NCBI RefSeq assembly: GCF_026167665.1
Contig: NZ_CP098740.1
Coordinates: 1,488,001 to 1,552,000, forward strand
Direction of reading: 5' to 3'
Length of the DNA stretch: 64,000 bases
From: Streptomyces drozdowiczii
GTDB taxonomy: Bacteria > Actinomycetota > Actinomycetes > Streptomycetales > Streptomycetaceae
The notes under the pieces were generated by a model. The model had not been told where the DNA came from, searched no databases, and saw only the letters and a list, made by a program, of their open reading frames with translations. Below, piece by piece: positions 8,542 to 19,775 of the stretch; the first letter of the stretch is position 1, and each line of letters starts with the position of its first letter. The position numbers and the translations under genes were made by a program.

Positions 8542-9491
8542 ATGCGTACGTACAGGGTGGTGGTGGCGAGTGCGCTCGGCCTCGTGCTCACCAGCGGCTG
8601 CGCTCTCACCGCGAACCCGCCCGGGCAGGGCGACGGACCCGCGGCCGAGGGGCCCCTCAAGGGGCCACCGTGAAGGTCGCGTCGAAGAGCTTCACCGAGC
8701 AGCTGCTGCTGTGCGAGATCACCGCCCAGCGGCTGGAGGCGCAGGCGGCGCAGGTGAAGCGGACCTGCGGCATGAGCGGTTCCAACGCCGTGCGCTCGGC
8801 GCTGACCGCCGGTTCCGTCGACATGTACTGGGAGTACACCGGCACCGGCTGGCTGGCCCTGAAACAGCAGGGCAGCACCACCGATCCCAAGGCCGTGTAC
8901 GAGAAGGTGCGCACCCTGGACGAGTCCCGCAACGGCGTGGTGTGGCTGCCCCCGGCTGCCGCGAACAACACCTACGCCCTCGCGATGCGCACCCGGACCG
9001 CGAGGAAGCTGGGCGTCTCGACCCTCTCCGACTACGCCGGACTGGCGGAGAAGGACCCGTCGAAGGCGCGGTTCTGCGGCGCCTCGGAGTTCTTCGGCCG
9101 GGACGACGGCTGGACCGGGCTCAAGAAGGCGTACGGTTTCGGCCTGGCGAAGAACAAGGTGGCGGAGCTGGCCGAGGGGCCGATCTACAACGCGGTCGCC
9201 AAGGGGAACCCGTGCAGCGCGGGCGAGGTCTTCGCGACCGACGGCCGGATCGCCGCCCTCGGGCTGACCGTCCTGAAGGACGACAAGAAGTACTTCACGC
9301 CGTACAACCTGTCGCTGAACGTCCGGAGCGCGGCCCTGAAGAAGTACCCGGAGATCCGGACCGCGATGGCCCCCGTCGCGGAACTCCTGACCACCTCCGA
9401 GATGCAGCGGCTCAACGCGCGGATCGACGTGGACGGCAAGCGCCCCGAGGAGGTGGCACACCAGTGGCTCAGCGCCAACAAGCTGGCCTGA
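8542..9491 (+). pseudogene. ABC substrate-binding lipoprotein (OpuAC/glycine-betaine type), frameshifted
   Basis: ATG 8542 begins a lipoprotein signal (MRTYRVVVASALGLVL) with lipobox LTSGC, but this frame stops at TGA 8671. The mature domain (VKVASKSFTEQLLLCE, DMYWEYTGTGWLAL, to the stop at 9491) continues in another frame. Adding one G to the GGGG run at 8661-8664 joins them as K-G-A-T-V-K and gives 316 residues, a normal family length. FTEQ and the TGTGW segment are characteristic of the choline/betaine-binding family. The disruption is most likely a sequencing error; otherwise the importer has lost its receptor anchor. A GTG at 8670 overlapping the TGA could restart translation without a signal peptide. 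Confidence 0.8.
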
Positions 9492-10336
9492 CGACGCTGC
9501 GCGTCGGACTGCTCCAGAACGCCCCCGAGTTCGGTGCGGTGGACGCCAACCTGGCCGGAATCAGGGAGCTTCACGAGGGCCTGAGCGGCCCGGTCGACCT
9601 GGCGCTCACGCCCGAACTCTCCGCCCACGGTTACGGTTTCACCCCGCACCGGGACGCGGACCTGCTGTCGGTCGACGACCCGCGCCTGGAGGCCCTGGTC
9701 TCCGCTGGGGTCGGCGTGGGCTTCGCCCGGCGGAACCCGTCCGGGCTGCCCTGGAACAGCTACCTGCTGGGGGACCCGCTGACGGGGACCCGGCACCTCC
9801 AGGACAAGCTGCACCCCGTCTCGTACGCGCCGTGGAACGAGCACCTGTCGTTCCAGGCGGGCGACGGACTACGTACCGCGGACTTCGGCGCGGCCACGGT
9901 CGCCACCGCCATCTGCAACGACATGTGGCACCCGATCGTGCCGTGGCTGGCGGCGCAGGGCGGCGCCGAGGTGCTGTTCGTGCCCGTCGCCAGCATGGCC
10001 GGTGAGGACGAGGCGCGGATCCGCCGGACCTGGGAAGTGATCCTGGAGCACGCCGCCGTGCTGCTCCAGTGCTACGTCGTCTTCGTCAACCGGTGCGGCA
10101 CGGAAGGCGGTTCCCGGTTCTGGGGCGGCTCGCGCGTGCTCGGCCCGGACGGCCGGGCCCTCGCGGAGCTGGGCGACGAGCCGGGGTCCGCGGTCGCCGA
10201 ACTCGACCTGGCGGCCCTGCGCCGGCTGCGCGCGGAGGTCCCGATGCGCGCGGAGGCGAGGACCGACCTCCTCCCCGCACCCGCCGGGACGACCCCGGCC
10301 CCGAAGTCCTCCGAGAGTGAGCCGCTCCATGTTTGA
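9464..10336 (+). CDS. Carbon-nitrogen hydrolase (nitrilase superfamily)
   Basis: 290 residues from GTG 9464, the only normal start near the domain; AGGAGG lies 10 bases upstream, and the gene overlaps the binding-protein gene by 28 bases. The catalytic Glu-Lys-Cys triad is visible: Glu in LALTPELSAHGY, Lys in HLQDKLHPVSY and Cys in VATAICNDMWHP. A structural FVNRCGTEGGSRFWGGS strand and the C-terminal LGPDGRALAELG complete the fold. It should cleave or form a C-N bond of an amide, a carbamoyl compound or, less likely, a nitrile. The operon position suggests it acts on the imported substrate or its breakdown product. Confidence 0.85.
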   Translation: MAQRQQAGLTTLRVGLLQNAPEFGAVDANLAGIRELHEGLSGPVDLALTPELSAHGYGFTPHRDADLLSVDDPRLEALVSAGVGVGFARRNPSGLPWNSYLLGDPLTGTRHLQDKLHPVSYAPWNEHLSFQAGDGLRTADFGAATVATAICNDMWHPIVPWLAAQGGAEVLFVPVASMAGEDEARIRRTWEVILEHAAVLLQCYVVFVNRCGTEGGSRFWGGSRVLGPDGRALAELGDEPGSAVAELDLAALRRLRAEVPMRAEARTDLLPAPAGTTPAPKSSESEPLHV

Positions 10337-11162
10337 CGTGCACGTCCACGCCGCCCCCGACGTCCTCGCCCGGATCGGGCACGACGACCAGATCGCGGCC
10401 GGTTACGCGGCCGCCGGCTACAGCGGTTTCGTCCTGAAGGCGCACCACGAGTCGACGGTGGGCCGGGCCAGCGCCCTCGCCCGCTCGACCGGTCTGGACG
10501 TCGTCGGCGGCATCACCCTGAACCGGGCCGTCGGCGGGATCAACCCGGCGGCGGTCCTGTCGGCCCTGTCCACGGGCGGGCGCGTCGTCTGGTTCCCCAC
10601 GGCGGACGCCCACACCCAGGAGAGCGCCGGGCTCCCCCGCCTGGGCGACCTGGACGAACGGCTGGGCCGCACCGCGCTGGCCGTCCCGCCGGTCCTGGAC
10701 GCCGATCACCCGACCGCCCGGGACGCCGCGCTCGTCCTGGACCTGATCGCGGAGCACGACGCGGTGCTGTGCACGGGCCATGTCAGCGGCCCGGAGTGCC
10801 GGTGGCTGCTGGACGCGGCGGAGGCCCGGGGCATCGGCCGGTTCCTGCTCACGCACCCCTCGTACACGGTGCCCGGGATGGAGCCGGTGGAGATCGCGGA
10901 GCTGGCGGCGCGCGGGGCGTACGTCGAGATCACGGCGTACCAGCTCCTCCACCAGCCGGGGATGACCCCGGCCCGCCTGGCCGAGGTCGCGCGGGCGGCG
11001 GGGCCGCGCCTGGTGCTGGCCTCCGACGCCGGGCAGCCGGACAGCCCGGAGCCGGCCGCCGCCCTCGAACAGCTCATCGCCGCGCTGGCCGGGGAGGGGC
11101 TGGACGCGGGATGGCTGCGGGACGCGGCGAGTGCGGTCCCCCGGAAGCTGGTGCTGCGATGA
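10329..11162 (+). CDS. DUF6282-type metal-dependent hydrolase-like protein
   Basis: 277 residues from ATG 10329; GTG 10317 (four residues longer) is equally open. The start MFDVHVHAAPDV has the metal-binding HxH on the first strand, as in amidohydrolase/PHP TIM barrels. Later histidines occur in LKAHHEST, CTGHVSG and LLTHPSY, and an aspartate in VLASDAGQPDSPEP matches a last-strand metal ligand. No characterised substrate is known to me for DUF6282. The gene overlaps the nitrilase stop and shares its operon with the importer and FAD/Fe-S oxidase, so a hydrolytic step in the same catabolic route is likely. Confidence 0.7.
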   Translation: MFDVHVHAAPDVLARIGHDDQIAAGYAAAGYSGFVLKAHHESTVGRASALARSTGLDVVGGITLNRAVGGINPAAVLSALSTGGRVVWFPTADAHTQESAGLPRLGDLDERLGRTALAVPPVLDADHPTARDAALVLDLIAEHDAVLCTGHVSGPECRWLLDAAEARGIGRFLLTHPSYTVPGMEPVEIAELAARGAYVEITAYQLLHQPGMTPARLAEVARAAGPRLVLASDAGQPDSPEPAAALEQLIAALAGEGLDAGWLRDAASAVPRKLVLR

Positions 11163-11247
11163 GGATGGCGTAACCGCGCTTACGCCTGTGGCACGGCGGG
11201 ACCGTGCCCGCACCACCAGAACCGACGCCCCCCAGGAGCAGCACCCG

Positions 11248-14070
11248 ATGGACGCGACCATGGCAGACGCCCCGATCCCCCTCACCGAGGCGTTTCTCGA
11301 CGCCCTGCGCGGGAAGCTGGGCGATCTCGTCGACGCCTCGGCGACGACGCGGGCGGTCTACTCGACCGACGCGTCGAACTACCGGATCGTCCCGGGGACC
11401 GTGCTCATGCCGCGCTCGAAGGAGGACGTGATCGCCGCGGTCCGGATCGCGCGTGAGCACGGCGTCCCGGTCACCGTCCGGGGCGGCGGGACCTCGTGCG
11501 CCGGGAACGCGGTGGGGCCGGGGTTGGTGATCGACTTCTCCCGCTCGATGAACCGCGTGCTGTCGGTCGACCCCGACACCTCGACGGCCGTGGTCGAGCC
11601 GGGAGCGGTCCTGAGCGCCCTTCAGAAGAAGGCCCTACCGCACGGGTTGCGGTTCGGGCCCGACCCCTCGACGGCGACCCGCTGCACGATCGGCGGGATG
11701 ATCGGCAACAACGCGTGCGGGCCGCACGGCCTCTCGTACGGGCGTACGGCCGACAACGTGGTGTCGATGACCTGGCTGACGGGAACGGGCGAGGTGATCA
11801 CGGCGGGCTCGGGACCTGAGGCGCTTCACGCGGTGCCCGGGCTCGACGCGTTCGTCGCGGAGCATCTGGCGGTGCTGCGGACCGAGTTCGGGCGGTTCGG
11901 GCGGCAGATCTCCGGCTACTCGCTGGAGCACCTGCTGCCGGAGAACGGGCGCAACCTCGCGGCCGCGCTGACCGGCACGGAGGGCAGCTGCGGCGTCCTC
12001 CTCGAAGCCACGGTCCGGCTGGTCCCGCAGGCCCCCGCCCCGGCGCTCGCCGTCCTCGGTTACGCGGACATGGCGACGGCCGCGGACGATGTGCCGCACC
12101 TGCTGCCGTTCCGCCCGCTCGCGCTGGAGGGCCTGGACGCGCAGCTCGTGGACGTGGTGCGCCGGGCGCACGGCGACGCGGCCGTACCCGCGCTGCCCGG
12201 GGGCGGTGGCTGGCTGATCGCGGAGGTCGGCGGGGCGACCTCGGCGGAGGCGGTCGCGTCGGCGCGGGCGCTCGTCGCCGCCTCGCACGCCGCCGACAGC
12301 GTGGTCCTGCCGGCGGGCCCCGAGGCGACCCGGCTCTGGCAGATCCGCGCCGACGGGGCCGGGCTGGCCGGTCGCACCGCCGACGGCAAGCAGGCGTGGC
12401 CCGGCTGGGAGGACTCCGCCGTGCCGCCGGAGCGGCTCGGGGACTATCTGCGCGGGCTCCAGGCGCTGATGGCCGAGAAGGGGCTCTCCGGGCTGGCCTA
12501 CGGTCACTTCGGCGACGGGTGCGTCCACGCCCGCATCGACTTCCCGCTCGACGCCGGGGGCGGGCCGATGCGCGACTTCCTCGAACGCGCCGCCGCCCTG
12601 GCCGCCGAGCAGGGCGGGTCGCTCTCCGGCGAGCACGGCGACGGCCGCGCCCGCTCCGAGCTGCTGCCCACGATGTACGGCCCCGAGGCGCTGCGCGCGA
12701 TGGAGGCGTTCAAGGCGCTCCTGGACCCGGACGACGTCATGAACCCCGGTGTCGTCGTCCGCCCGGCGCCGCTGGACGCGGACCTCCGGCGGCCGGGGGC
12801 GCGGCGGCTGCGGGCGACCGACGGTTTCGCGTTCGCGCACGACGGCGGGGACGTCACGGACGCCGTGCACCGGTGCGTCGGGGTGGGGAAGTGCCGGGCG
12901 GACCTGCGCGGCCAGGGCGGCTTCATGTGCCCCTCGTACACGGCCACCCGCGACGAGAAGGACTCCACGCGGGGGCGGGCGAGGGCGCTCCAGGAGATGC
13001 TGAACGGCGGCTTCGTCTCGGCGGGCTGGAGCTCCCCTGAGGTCCATGAGGCGCTGGACCTGTGCCTGAGCTGCAAGGCGTGCGCCAACGACTGCCCGAC
13101 GGGGATCGACATGGCCGCGTTCAAGTCGGAGGCCCTGCACCAGACGTACAAGGGCCGCCGCCGCCCGTTGAGCCACTACACGCTGGGGCGGCTCCCGCAG
13201 TGGCTGCGCCTGCTCGCGCCGGTGGCGCCGCTGGTCAATCTGGCGGGCCGGGTGCCGGTGCTGCGGCGGACGATGATGACCCTGATGGGCGCGGACCCCC
13301 GCCGCTCACTGCCGCCGCTGCCGGCGAAGCCGTTCCGGTGGGGCGGGGCCGCCGCTTCGAGGGCGGACGGACCCAAGGTGCTGCTCTGGGTCGACTCCTT
13401 CTCGGACGCGCTCGCGCCGGACATCCCCCGGGACGCCGTGGAGGTCCTGACGGCGGCCGGCTGCGACGTGGAGATCGCCGCCCCGGGCGCCTGCTGCGGG
13501 CTGACCCTGATCTCCACGGGCCAGCTGACCGCCGCCAAGGCGAAGCTCCGGGCCACGGTGGACCTGCTGCTCCCCCACGTCCGGGCCGGCCGCACGGTGA
13601 TCGGCATCGAGCCGAGCTGCACGGCCACGCTCCGCTCGGACCTGGTGGAGCTGCTGCCGGACGACCCCGGCGCCGTCGAACTCGCGGGCGCGGTCCGCAC
13701 GGTGGCGGAATTCCTCACCTCGATCGACTGGACTCCCCCGCAGGCAGCGGAACACCTCCTGGTCCAGCCCCACTGCCACCACTACGCGGTGATGGGCTAC
13801 GAGGCGGACCGCTCGCTGCTGGAGTCCATGGGCTGCGATGTCGAGGTCTCGTCCGGTTGCTGCGGCCTGGCGGGCAACTTCGGCATGGAGAAGGGCCACT
13901 ACGAGGTCTCCGAGAAGATCGCCCGGGACGGCATCCTCGCCAAGGCGTCCTCGGCCCCGGACCGCCGCGTCCTCGCGGACGGCTACTCCTGCCGCACGCA
14001 GGTCCGTGACCTGGCGGGCCTGGACAGCCGCCATCTGGTGCAGGTCGTCGCGGAGGCGTTGCGGCGGTGA
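11248..14070 (+). CDS. FAD-linked oxidase fused to Fe-S (GlcF-like) domain, 2-hydroxyacid dehydrogenase family
   Basis: 940 residues; ATG 11248 has AGGAG 10 bases upstream. The N-terminal half is a PCMH/VAO FAD-binding domain (VTVRGGGTSCAGNAVGPG, TIGGMIGNNACGPHGLSYG) plus FAD-oxidase C domain (YGHFGDGCVHARIDF, SGEHGDGRARSELL). About residues 545-640 hold two ferredoxin-type clusters: a degenerate first one (CVGVGKC, then FMCPSYTATRDE) and CLSCKACANDCPTG. The C-terminal part has cysteine-rich CCG motifs (ACCGLTLISTGQ, HCHHYAVMGY, GCCGLAGNFG) that bind an electron carrier, as in GlcF and D-lactate dehydrogenases. It probably oxidises a 2-hydroxyacid and passes electrons to the quinone pool. It is the last gene of the operon, ending in the 14076-14107 hairpin. 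Confidence 0.88.
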   Translation: MDATMADAPIPLTEAFLDALRGKLGDLVDASATTRAVYSTDASNYRIVPGTVLMPRSKEDVIAAVRIAREHGVPVTVRGGGTSCAGNAVGPGLVIDFSRSMNRVLSVDPDTSTAVVEPGAVLSALQKKALPHGLRFGPDPSTATRCTIGGMIGNNACGPHGLSYGRTADNVVSMTWLTGTGEVITAGSGPEALHAVPGLDAFVAEHLAVLRTEFGRFGRQISGYSLEHLLPENGRNLAAALTGTEGSCGVLLEATVRLVPQAPAPALAVLGYADMATAADDVPHLLPFRPLALEGLDAQLVDVVRRAHGDAAVPALPGGGGWLIAEVGGATSAEAVASARALVAASHAADSVVLPAGPEATRLWQIRADGAGLAGRTADGKQAWPGWEDSAVPPERLGDYLRGLQALMAEKGLSGLAYGHFGDGCVHARIDFPLDAGGGPMRDFLERAAALAAEQGGSLSGEHGDGRARSELLPTMYGPEALRAMEAFKALLDPDDVMNPGVVVRPAPLDADLRRPGARRLRATDGFAFAHDGGDVTDAVHRCVGVGKCRADLRGQGGFMCPSYTATRDEKDSTRGRARALQEMLNGGFVSAGWSSPEVHEALDLCLSCKACANDCPTGIDMAAFKSEALHQTYKGRRRPLSHYTLGRLPQWLRLLAPVAPLVNLAGRVPVLRRTMMTLMGADPRRSLPPLPAKPFRWGGAAASRADGPKVLLWVDSFSDALAPDIPRDAVEVLTAAGCDVEIAAPGACCGLTLISTGQLTAAKAKLRATVDLLLPHVRAGRTVIGIEPSCTATLRSDLVELLPDDPGAVELAGAVRTVAEFLTSIDWTPPQAAEHLLVQPHCHHYAVMGYEADRSLLESMGCDVEVSSGCCGLAGNFGMEKGHYEVSEKIARDGILAKASSAPDRRVLADGYSCRTQVRDLAGLDSRHLVQVVAEALRR

Positions 14071-14075
14071 GGCGT

Positions 14076-14107
14076 GCGCCGGGGGCGGGCTGACCCGCCC
14101 CCGGCGC
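14076..14107. terminator. Bidirectional hairpin between convergent operons
   Basis: GCGCCGGGGGCGGG pairs perfectly with CCCGCCCCCGGCGC across a CTGA loop. It lies between the stop codons of the FAD oxidase (plus) and ilvC (minus) and marks the likely left border of the peptide cluster. Confidence 0.75.
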
Positions 14108-14114
14108 GGGGGTG

Positions 14115-15732
<1,618 letters not shown>

Positions 15733-15746
15733 GTCGGAGGGTCCTC

Positions 15747-17600
15747 TCAGTCGTCCGCCGCGTCGCCGAAGTCCGGGCGGACGTCTCGGGCGGCCATGAT
15801 GTCGTCGTTGGAGGTGCCGGCCGGGACCATCGGCCAGACCATCGCGTCCTCGTGGACGATGAAGTCCACGACCACGGGACGGTCGGTGACCGAGTTGGCC
15901 TTGTCGATGACCGCGTCCAGCTCCTCGGGGGTCTCGCAGCGCAGTCCGACGCAGTTCATCGCCTCGGCGAGCATGACGAAGTCCGGGACGCGGGTGCCGC
16001 GGTTGGCGGCGGAGCCGACGCCCAGGGTGGAGCCGGTGGCGGCGTTGGTGGCGCCGTCGTGCAGCACGGTGTTGGAGAACCGCGCGTCGTAGAAGAGGTT
16101 CTGCCACTGGCGGACCATCCCCAGGGCGCCGTTGTTGATGACGGCGACCTTGATGGGGATGTTGTTCAGGGCGCAGGTGGTGAGTTCCTGATTGGTCATC
16201 TGGAAGCAGCCGTCGCCGTCGATCGCCCAGACGGTGCGGTCGGGCCGTCCGGCCTTGGCGCCCATCGCGGCCGGCACCGCGTACCCCATCGTCCCGGCGC
16301 CGCCGGAGTTGAACCAGGTGCCCGGCTCCTCGTGCGGCAGGAACTGCGCGGCCCACATCTGGTGCTGGCCGACCCCGGACGCGAACAGGGTTCCCTCGGG
16401 CGCCAGTTGCCCGATGCGTTCGATGACGAGCTGCGGGGACAGGGTGCCGTCGGCGGGCAGCTCGTAGCCGCGCGGGTAGGTGGTCCGCCAGCGGTCGATG
16501 TCCTGCCACCAGGCGGTGCGCCGACCGGCCCCGCCCAGGGCCCGGACGGCCTCCGCGAGAGCGCCGATCACCTCGCGGGCGTCGCCGACGATGGGCACGT
16601 CCACGGCGCGGTTCTTGCCGATCTCCGCCGGGTCGACGTCGGCGTGGATCACGGCGGCGTGCGGGGCGAAGGTGTCCGGGCGGCCGGTGACCCGGTCGTC
16701 GAAGCGGGCGCCGAGGGCGACGACCAGGTCCGCCCTCTGGAGGGCGGCCACCGCGGCCACGTCACCGTGCATGCCGGGCATGCCCAGGTGCTGGGGGTGG
16801 CTGCCGGGGAAGGCGCCGAGCGCCATCAGCGTGGTCACCACCGGTACGCCGGTCAGCTCGGCCAGGTCGCGCAGCTCGGCGGTGGCCCGCGCCTTCAGGA
16901 CACCGCCGCCGACGTAGAGGACGGGCCGCTCGGCGGCCACGATCCGCCGGGCCGCCTCCCGGACCTGACCCGGGTGCGGGCGGGTGCGCGGCCGGTACCC
17001 GCGCAGGTGGGCGGCCCCGGACGGGACGAAGCGGGTGCGGGCCTGGAGGGCGTCCTTGGTGATGTCGACGAGCACCGGACCCGGTCGGCCGGTGGCGGCC
17101 AGGTGGAACGCCTCCGAGATCACCCGGGGGATGTCCTCGGCCGAGGTGACCAGGAAGTTGTGCTTGGTGATCGGCAGGGTGATGCCGACGATGTCCGCCT
17201 CCTGGAAGGCGTCCGAGCCGATTGCCTGCGACGGGACCTGGCCGGTGATCGCCACGAGCGGCACGGAGTCCATGTGGGCGTCGGCGATCGGCGTCACCAG
17301 GTTGGTGGCGCCGGGGCCGGAGGTCGCGATGCAGACGCCCACCTTCCCGGTGGCCTGCGCGTAGCCGGTGGCCGCGTGGCCCGCGCCCTGCTCGTGCCGG
17401 ACCAGGACGTGGCGGATTCTGGTGGAGTCCATCAGCGGGTCGTAGGCCGGGAGGATGCAGCCGCCGGGAATCCCGAACACCGTGTCCGCGCCGGCGTCTT
17501 CGAGGGAGCGGATCAGTGACTGGGCGCCGGTCATGGTTCCGTCGGCGGCGTGGACGCGCGGGAGGTGGGCCGCGGGGGCCTGGTGCACAGCATGTGACAT
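15747..17600 (-). CDS. ilvB: Acetolactate synthase large (catalytic) subunit
   Basis: 617 residues. ATG 17600 is chosen; an in-frame TTG 12 bases upstream is unlikely. Thiamine-diphosphate features: catalytic Glu in [17 protein letters not shown], the cofactor motif [21 protein letters not shown], and FAD-region residues in the middle domain ([20 protein letters not shown]). It condenses two pyruvates to acetolactate (valine, leucine) or pyruvate with 2-oxobutyrate (isoleucine). Only 54 bases separate it from the upstream phosphopantetheinyl transferase. Together with ilvN and ilvC it would raise the valine pool for an assembly line with four valine-coded modules. Confidence 0.94.
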   Translation of the reverse strand: MSHAVHQAPAAHLPRVHAADGTMTGAQSLIRSLEDAGADTVFGIPGGCILPAYDPLMDSTRIRHVLVRHEQGAGHAATGYAQATGKVGVCIATSGPGATNLVTPIADAHMDSVPLVAITGQVPSQAIGSDAFQEADIVGITLPITKHNFLVTSAEDIPRVISEAFHLAATGRPGPVLVDITKDALQARTRFVPSGAAHLRGYRPRTRPHPGQVREAARRIVAAERPVLYVGGGVLKARATAELRDLAELTGVPVVTTLMALGAFPGSHPQHLGMPGMHGDVAAVAALQRADLVVALGARFDDRVTGRPDTFAPHAAVIHADVDPAEIGKNRAVDVPIVGDAREVIGALAEAVRALGGAGRRTAWWQDIDRWRTTYPRGYELPADGTLSPQLVIERIGQLAPEGTLFASGVGQHQMWAAQFLPHEEPGTWFNSGGAGTMGYAVPAAMGAKAGRPDRTVWAIDGDGCFQMTNQELTTCALNNIPIKVAVINNGALGMVRQWQNLFYDARFSNTVLHDGATNAATGSTLGVGSAANRGTRVPDFVMLAEAMNCVGLRCETPEELDAVIDKANSVTDRPVVVDFIVHEDAMVWPMVPAGTSNDDIMAARDVRPDFGDAADD

Positions 17601-17654
17601 GGTCGGTCCCAAGGTTCGTAGGAAGGATGAAGTGGTGTGCCGGGCGGCGGGCGG

Positions 17655-18458
17655 TCAGCTCGGCCTCCCTCCCGTCAGGAGCACGGGCGGCGTCGCGCGT
17701 ACCAGTTCGGCGGCCAGGGAACCCTCGAGGCGGACGACGGTCGGGTCCGGTACGGCGAGTTCGCCGCGTACCGCCACGGCCGCCGCGTAACCGCGGTCCA
17801 CGGGGACGTCCAGCAGGGTCCAGCCGGCCGGTGGTGCCGGGCCCCCGGGTGCGGAGCCGACGTAGTCCAGGGACGGGTCGCGTCCCAGTCCGGAGCCGAG
17901 GCCCTTCAGGTAGGCCTCCTTGCGGGTCCACAGCCGGGCCAGGGCGCGGGGCCGCAGGGCGGGCGGGAGCGCCGCGAGTTCCCGCTGCTCGGCGCGGTGC
18001 AGCATGGTGGCCAGTTCGGCGCCCGCCTCCGGATCGGCGACCAGGTCCACGTCGACGCCGATCGGTACGGCGGCCGTGCCGACGAGGGCGAGGTCGCCCC
18101 GGTGGGACAGGGAGAAGAACAGCTCGTCGCGGCCCGGGCCGAGCACGGTGGGCCGGCCGTGCGGCCCACCGCAGCAGGGGCAGGTCTCCCGGCCGAAGCG
18201 GATCTCCTCGGGGGGCCGGCGCAGGTACGCGCCGAGGAGGCGCCGCAGGGCGACGTGCGCGGCGGTGAACCGAACGCGGTCCGTGCCGTGCACGAGGGCG
18301 GCGGCCCGGCGGCGCTCGGTGGCGTCGAGCACCGCCTCGTCCAGGGCGCCGGCGGCGGCGTCCGGGACCCTCAGCAGCCAGAGGTCGGGCGAGCCCGGGG
18401 AAGGCAGCTCGCGGGCGACCCACGGCGGTGTTTCGTCCATGCGGTCCACGCGGTCCAC
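17655..18458 (-). CDS. Sfp-type 4'-phosphopantetheinyl transferase
   Basis: 267 residues. GTG 18458 is chosen because AGGAGGG on the minus strand lies 5 bases upstream; the ATG at 18440 lacks a site. Family motifs: ATERRRAAALVHGTDRVRF, FSLSHRGDLALV, the Mg2+-binding GVDVDLV and LWTRKEAYLKGLGSGL. It transfers phosphopantetheine from CoA to the carrier (T) domains, here presumably those of the four NRPS genes. A CPCCGGPHG segment before the LSH motif is common in actinobacterial members. It lies between the MFS gene (40 bases) and ilvB (54 bases) on the same strand. Confidence 0.9.
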   Translation of the reverse strand: MDRVDRMDETPPWVARELPSPGSPDLWLLRVPDAAAGALDEAVLDATERRRAAALVHGTDRVRFTAAHVALRRLLGAYLRRPPEEIRFGRETCPCCGGPHGRPTVLGPGRDELFFSLSHRGDLALVGTAAVPIGVDVDLVADPEAGAELATMLHRAEQRELAALPPALRPRALARLWTRKEAYLKGLGSGLGRDPSLDYVGSAPGGPAPPAGWTLLDVPVDRGYAAAVAVRGELAVPDPTVVRLEGSLAAELVRATPPVLLTGGRPS

Positions 18459-18498
18459 GGGATCCCTCCTGTTCGTCCTCGCGGGGTCCGGTCGGGTG

Positions 18499-19775
18499 TC
18501 ACGCGTCACCGGGCGCGGTGGGCAGGTCGCGTCGCGCACGCAGTGGTCCGGCCAGGAGCAGCAGCGGGGTGACGGCGAGTCCGGCCGTGAGCAGCCACAG
18601 CGTCGGGCGCAGTCCGAGTGCCGTGCCGAGCACACCGCCGAGCAGGGAGCCGAACGGGATGGCGCCGAAGCTCGCGACCGAGATGCAGGCCGTGACGCGG
18701 CCGAGAAGCTGCGGCGGGCAGTACTGCTGGCGGAAGGCGCCCTGGACCACGTTGGCGAGCACCACGCCGACGGCGAGCAGGGCGTTGCCCGCCACCAGCG
18801 CGGCGAGCATCCAGCCCTTGCCGCCCATCGGGATCAGCAGGCCGAAGGGGGCCGTGCCGACGGTGGCGACCAGCAGGCCGCGGGCGGTGCCCCAGCGGGC
18901 GGTGACCCGCTTGACCCCGAGCGCGCCGAGTATCCCGCCGATGCTGCTGGAGGCCATGAGCCAGCCGGTGGCGCCCTCGGGGACGTCCAGCTGGCGGATC
19001 ATGAACACCGGCATGATCGCCTGATACGCCGTCAGCAGCAGGTTGGTGACGGTGCCGTACGCGGTCAGCACCCGCAGGTACGGGTCGTGCGCGGCGTAGC
19101 GCAGGCCCTCGCCCACCTCGCGGCGCAGCGGGGTGCGCTCGGCGGGGGCTCGGGCATCTTCTCCCGGCTGCGGATGCCGAACAGGCACAGCGCCGAGACG
19201 ACGAAGGTGCAGGCGTTGACGAGCAGTCCGGAGACGGCGCCGAATGCCTGGGCGAGCAGGCCGCCGCCGCCGAGGCCGGCGACCTGCGCGACCGATTCGC
19301 TGCCCTGGAGCCGGGCGTTGGCCTGCTGGAGCAGGCCGCGGTCCACGATGGACGGCAGGTAGACCTTGTACGAGATGCCGAAGAACACCGCGGCCAGGCC
19401 GTTGAGGAGGCCCACCACCAGGAGCTGGGTCATGGTGAGCACGCCGAGCCAGGCAGCGACCGGCACGCTGGCGAGCAGCACGACCGAGGAGGCGTTGCAG
19501 ACCAGCATCAGCGGGCGGCGCCGCATCCGGTCCACCCAGGCACCGGCCGGGAGGCCGATCAGCAGCCAGGGCAGCCAGGGCACCGCGGCCAGCACGCTGA
19601 CCGCGAGGGTGCTGGCGTTCAGGGTGACCACGGCGACCAGCGGCATCGCGACGGTGGTGATGTTGATGCCGACGCGGTTGGTGGTCTCGCCGATCCACAG
19701 CAGGCGGAAGTCGCGGTGCCCGGCGAGGGACGGGGCCGGTGGGGCCGGGGTTTCCGCGATCGGTTCGGTGCTCAT
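18499..19775 (-). pseudogene. MFS transporter, one-base frameshift, probable peptide exporter
   Basis: ATG 19775 (MSTEPIAETP) overlaps the lyase stop (ATGA). The first ~210 residues (LAGHRDFRLLWIGETTNRVG, VDRMRRRPLM, SYKVYLPSIVDR) are in one frame and the rest (EGLRYAAHDPYLRVLTAYG to the stop at 18499) in another. The break is at the G5 run 19144-19148 (C5 on the coding strand); a sixth C restores a 425-residue, twelve-helix protein. It resembles MdtH/macrolide-efflux type MFS proteins often found in antibiotic clusters, so export of or resistance to the product is likely. The frameshift is probably a sequencing error, as in the other broken genes here. Confidence 0.82.

Noticed and set aside
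8661..8673. Programmed frameshift in the binding-protein gene
   Set aside because: The same kind of one-base loss occurs in six other places in unrelated genes, so a technical cause is simpler. No stimulatory structure is apparent.
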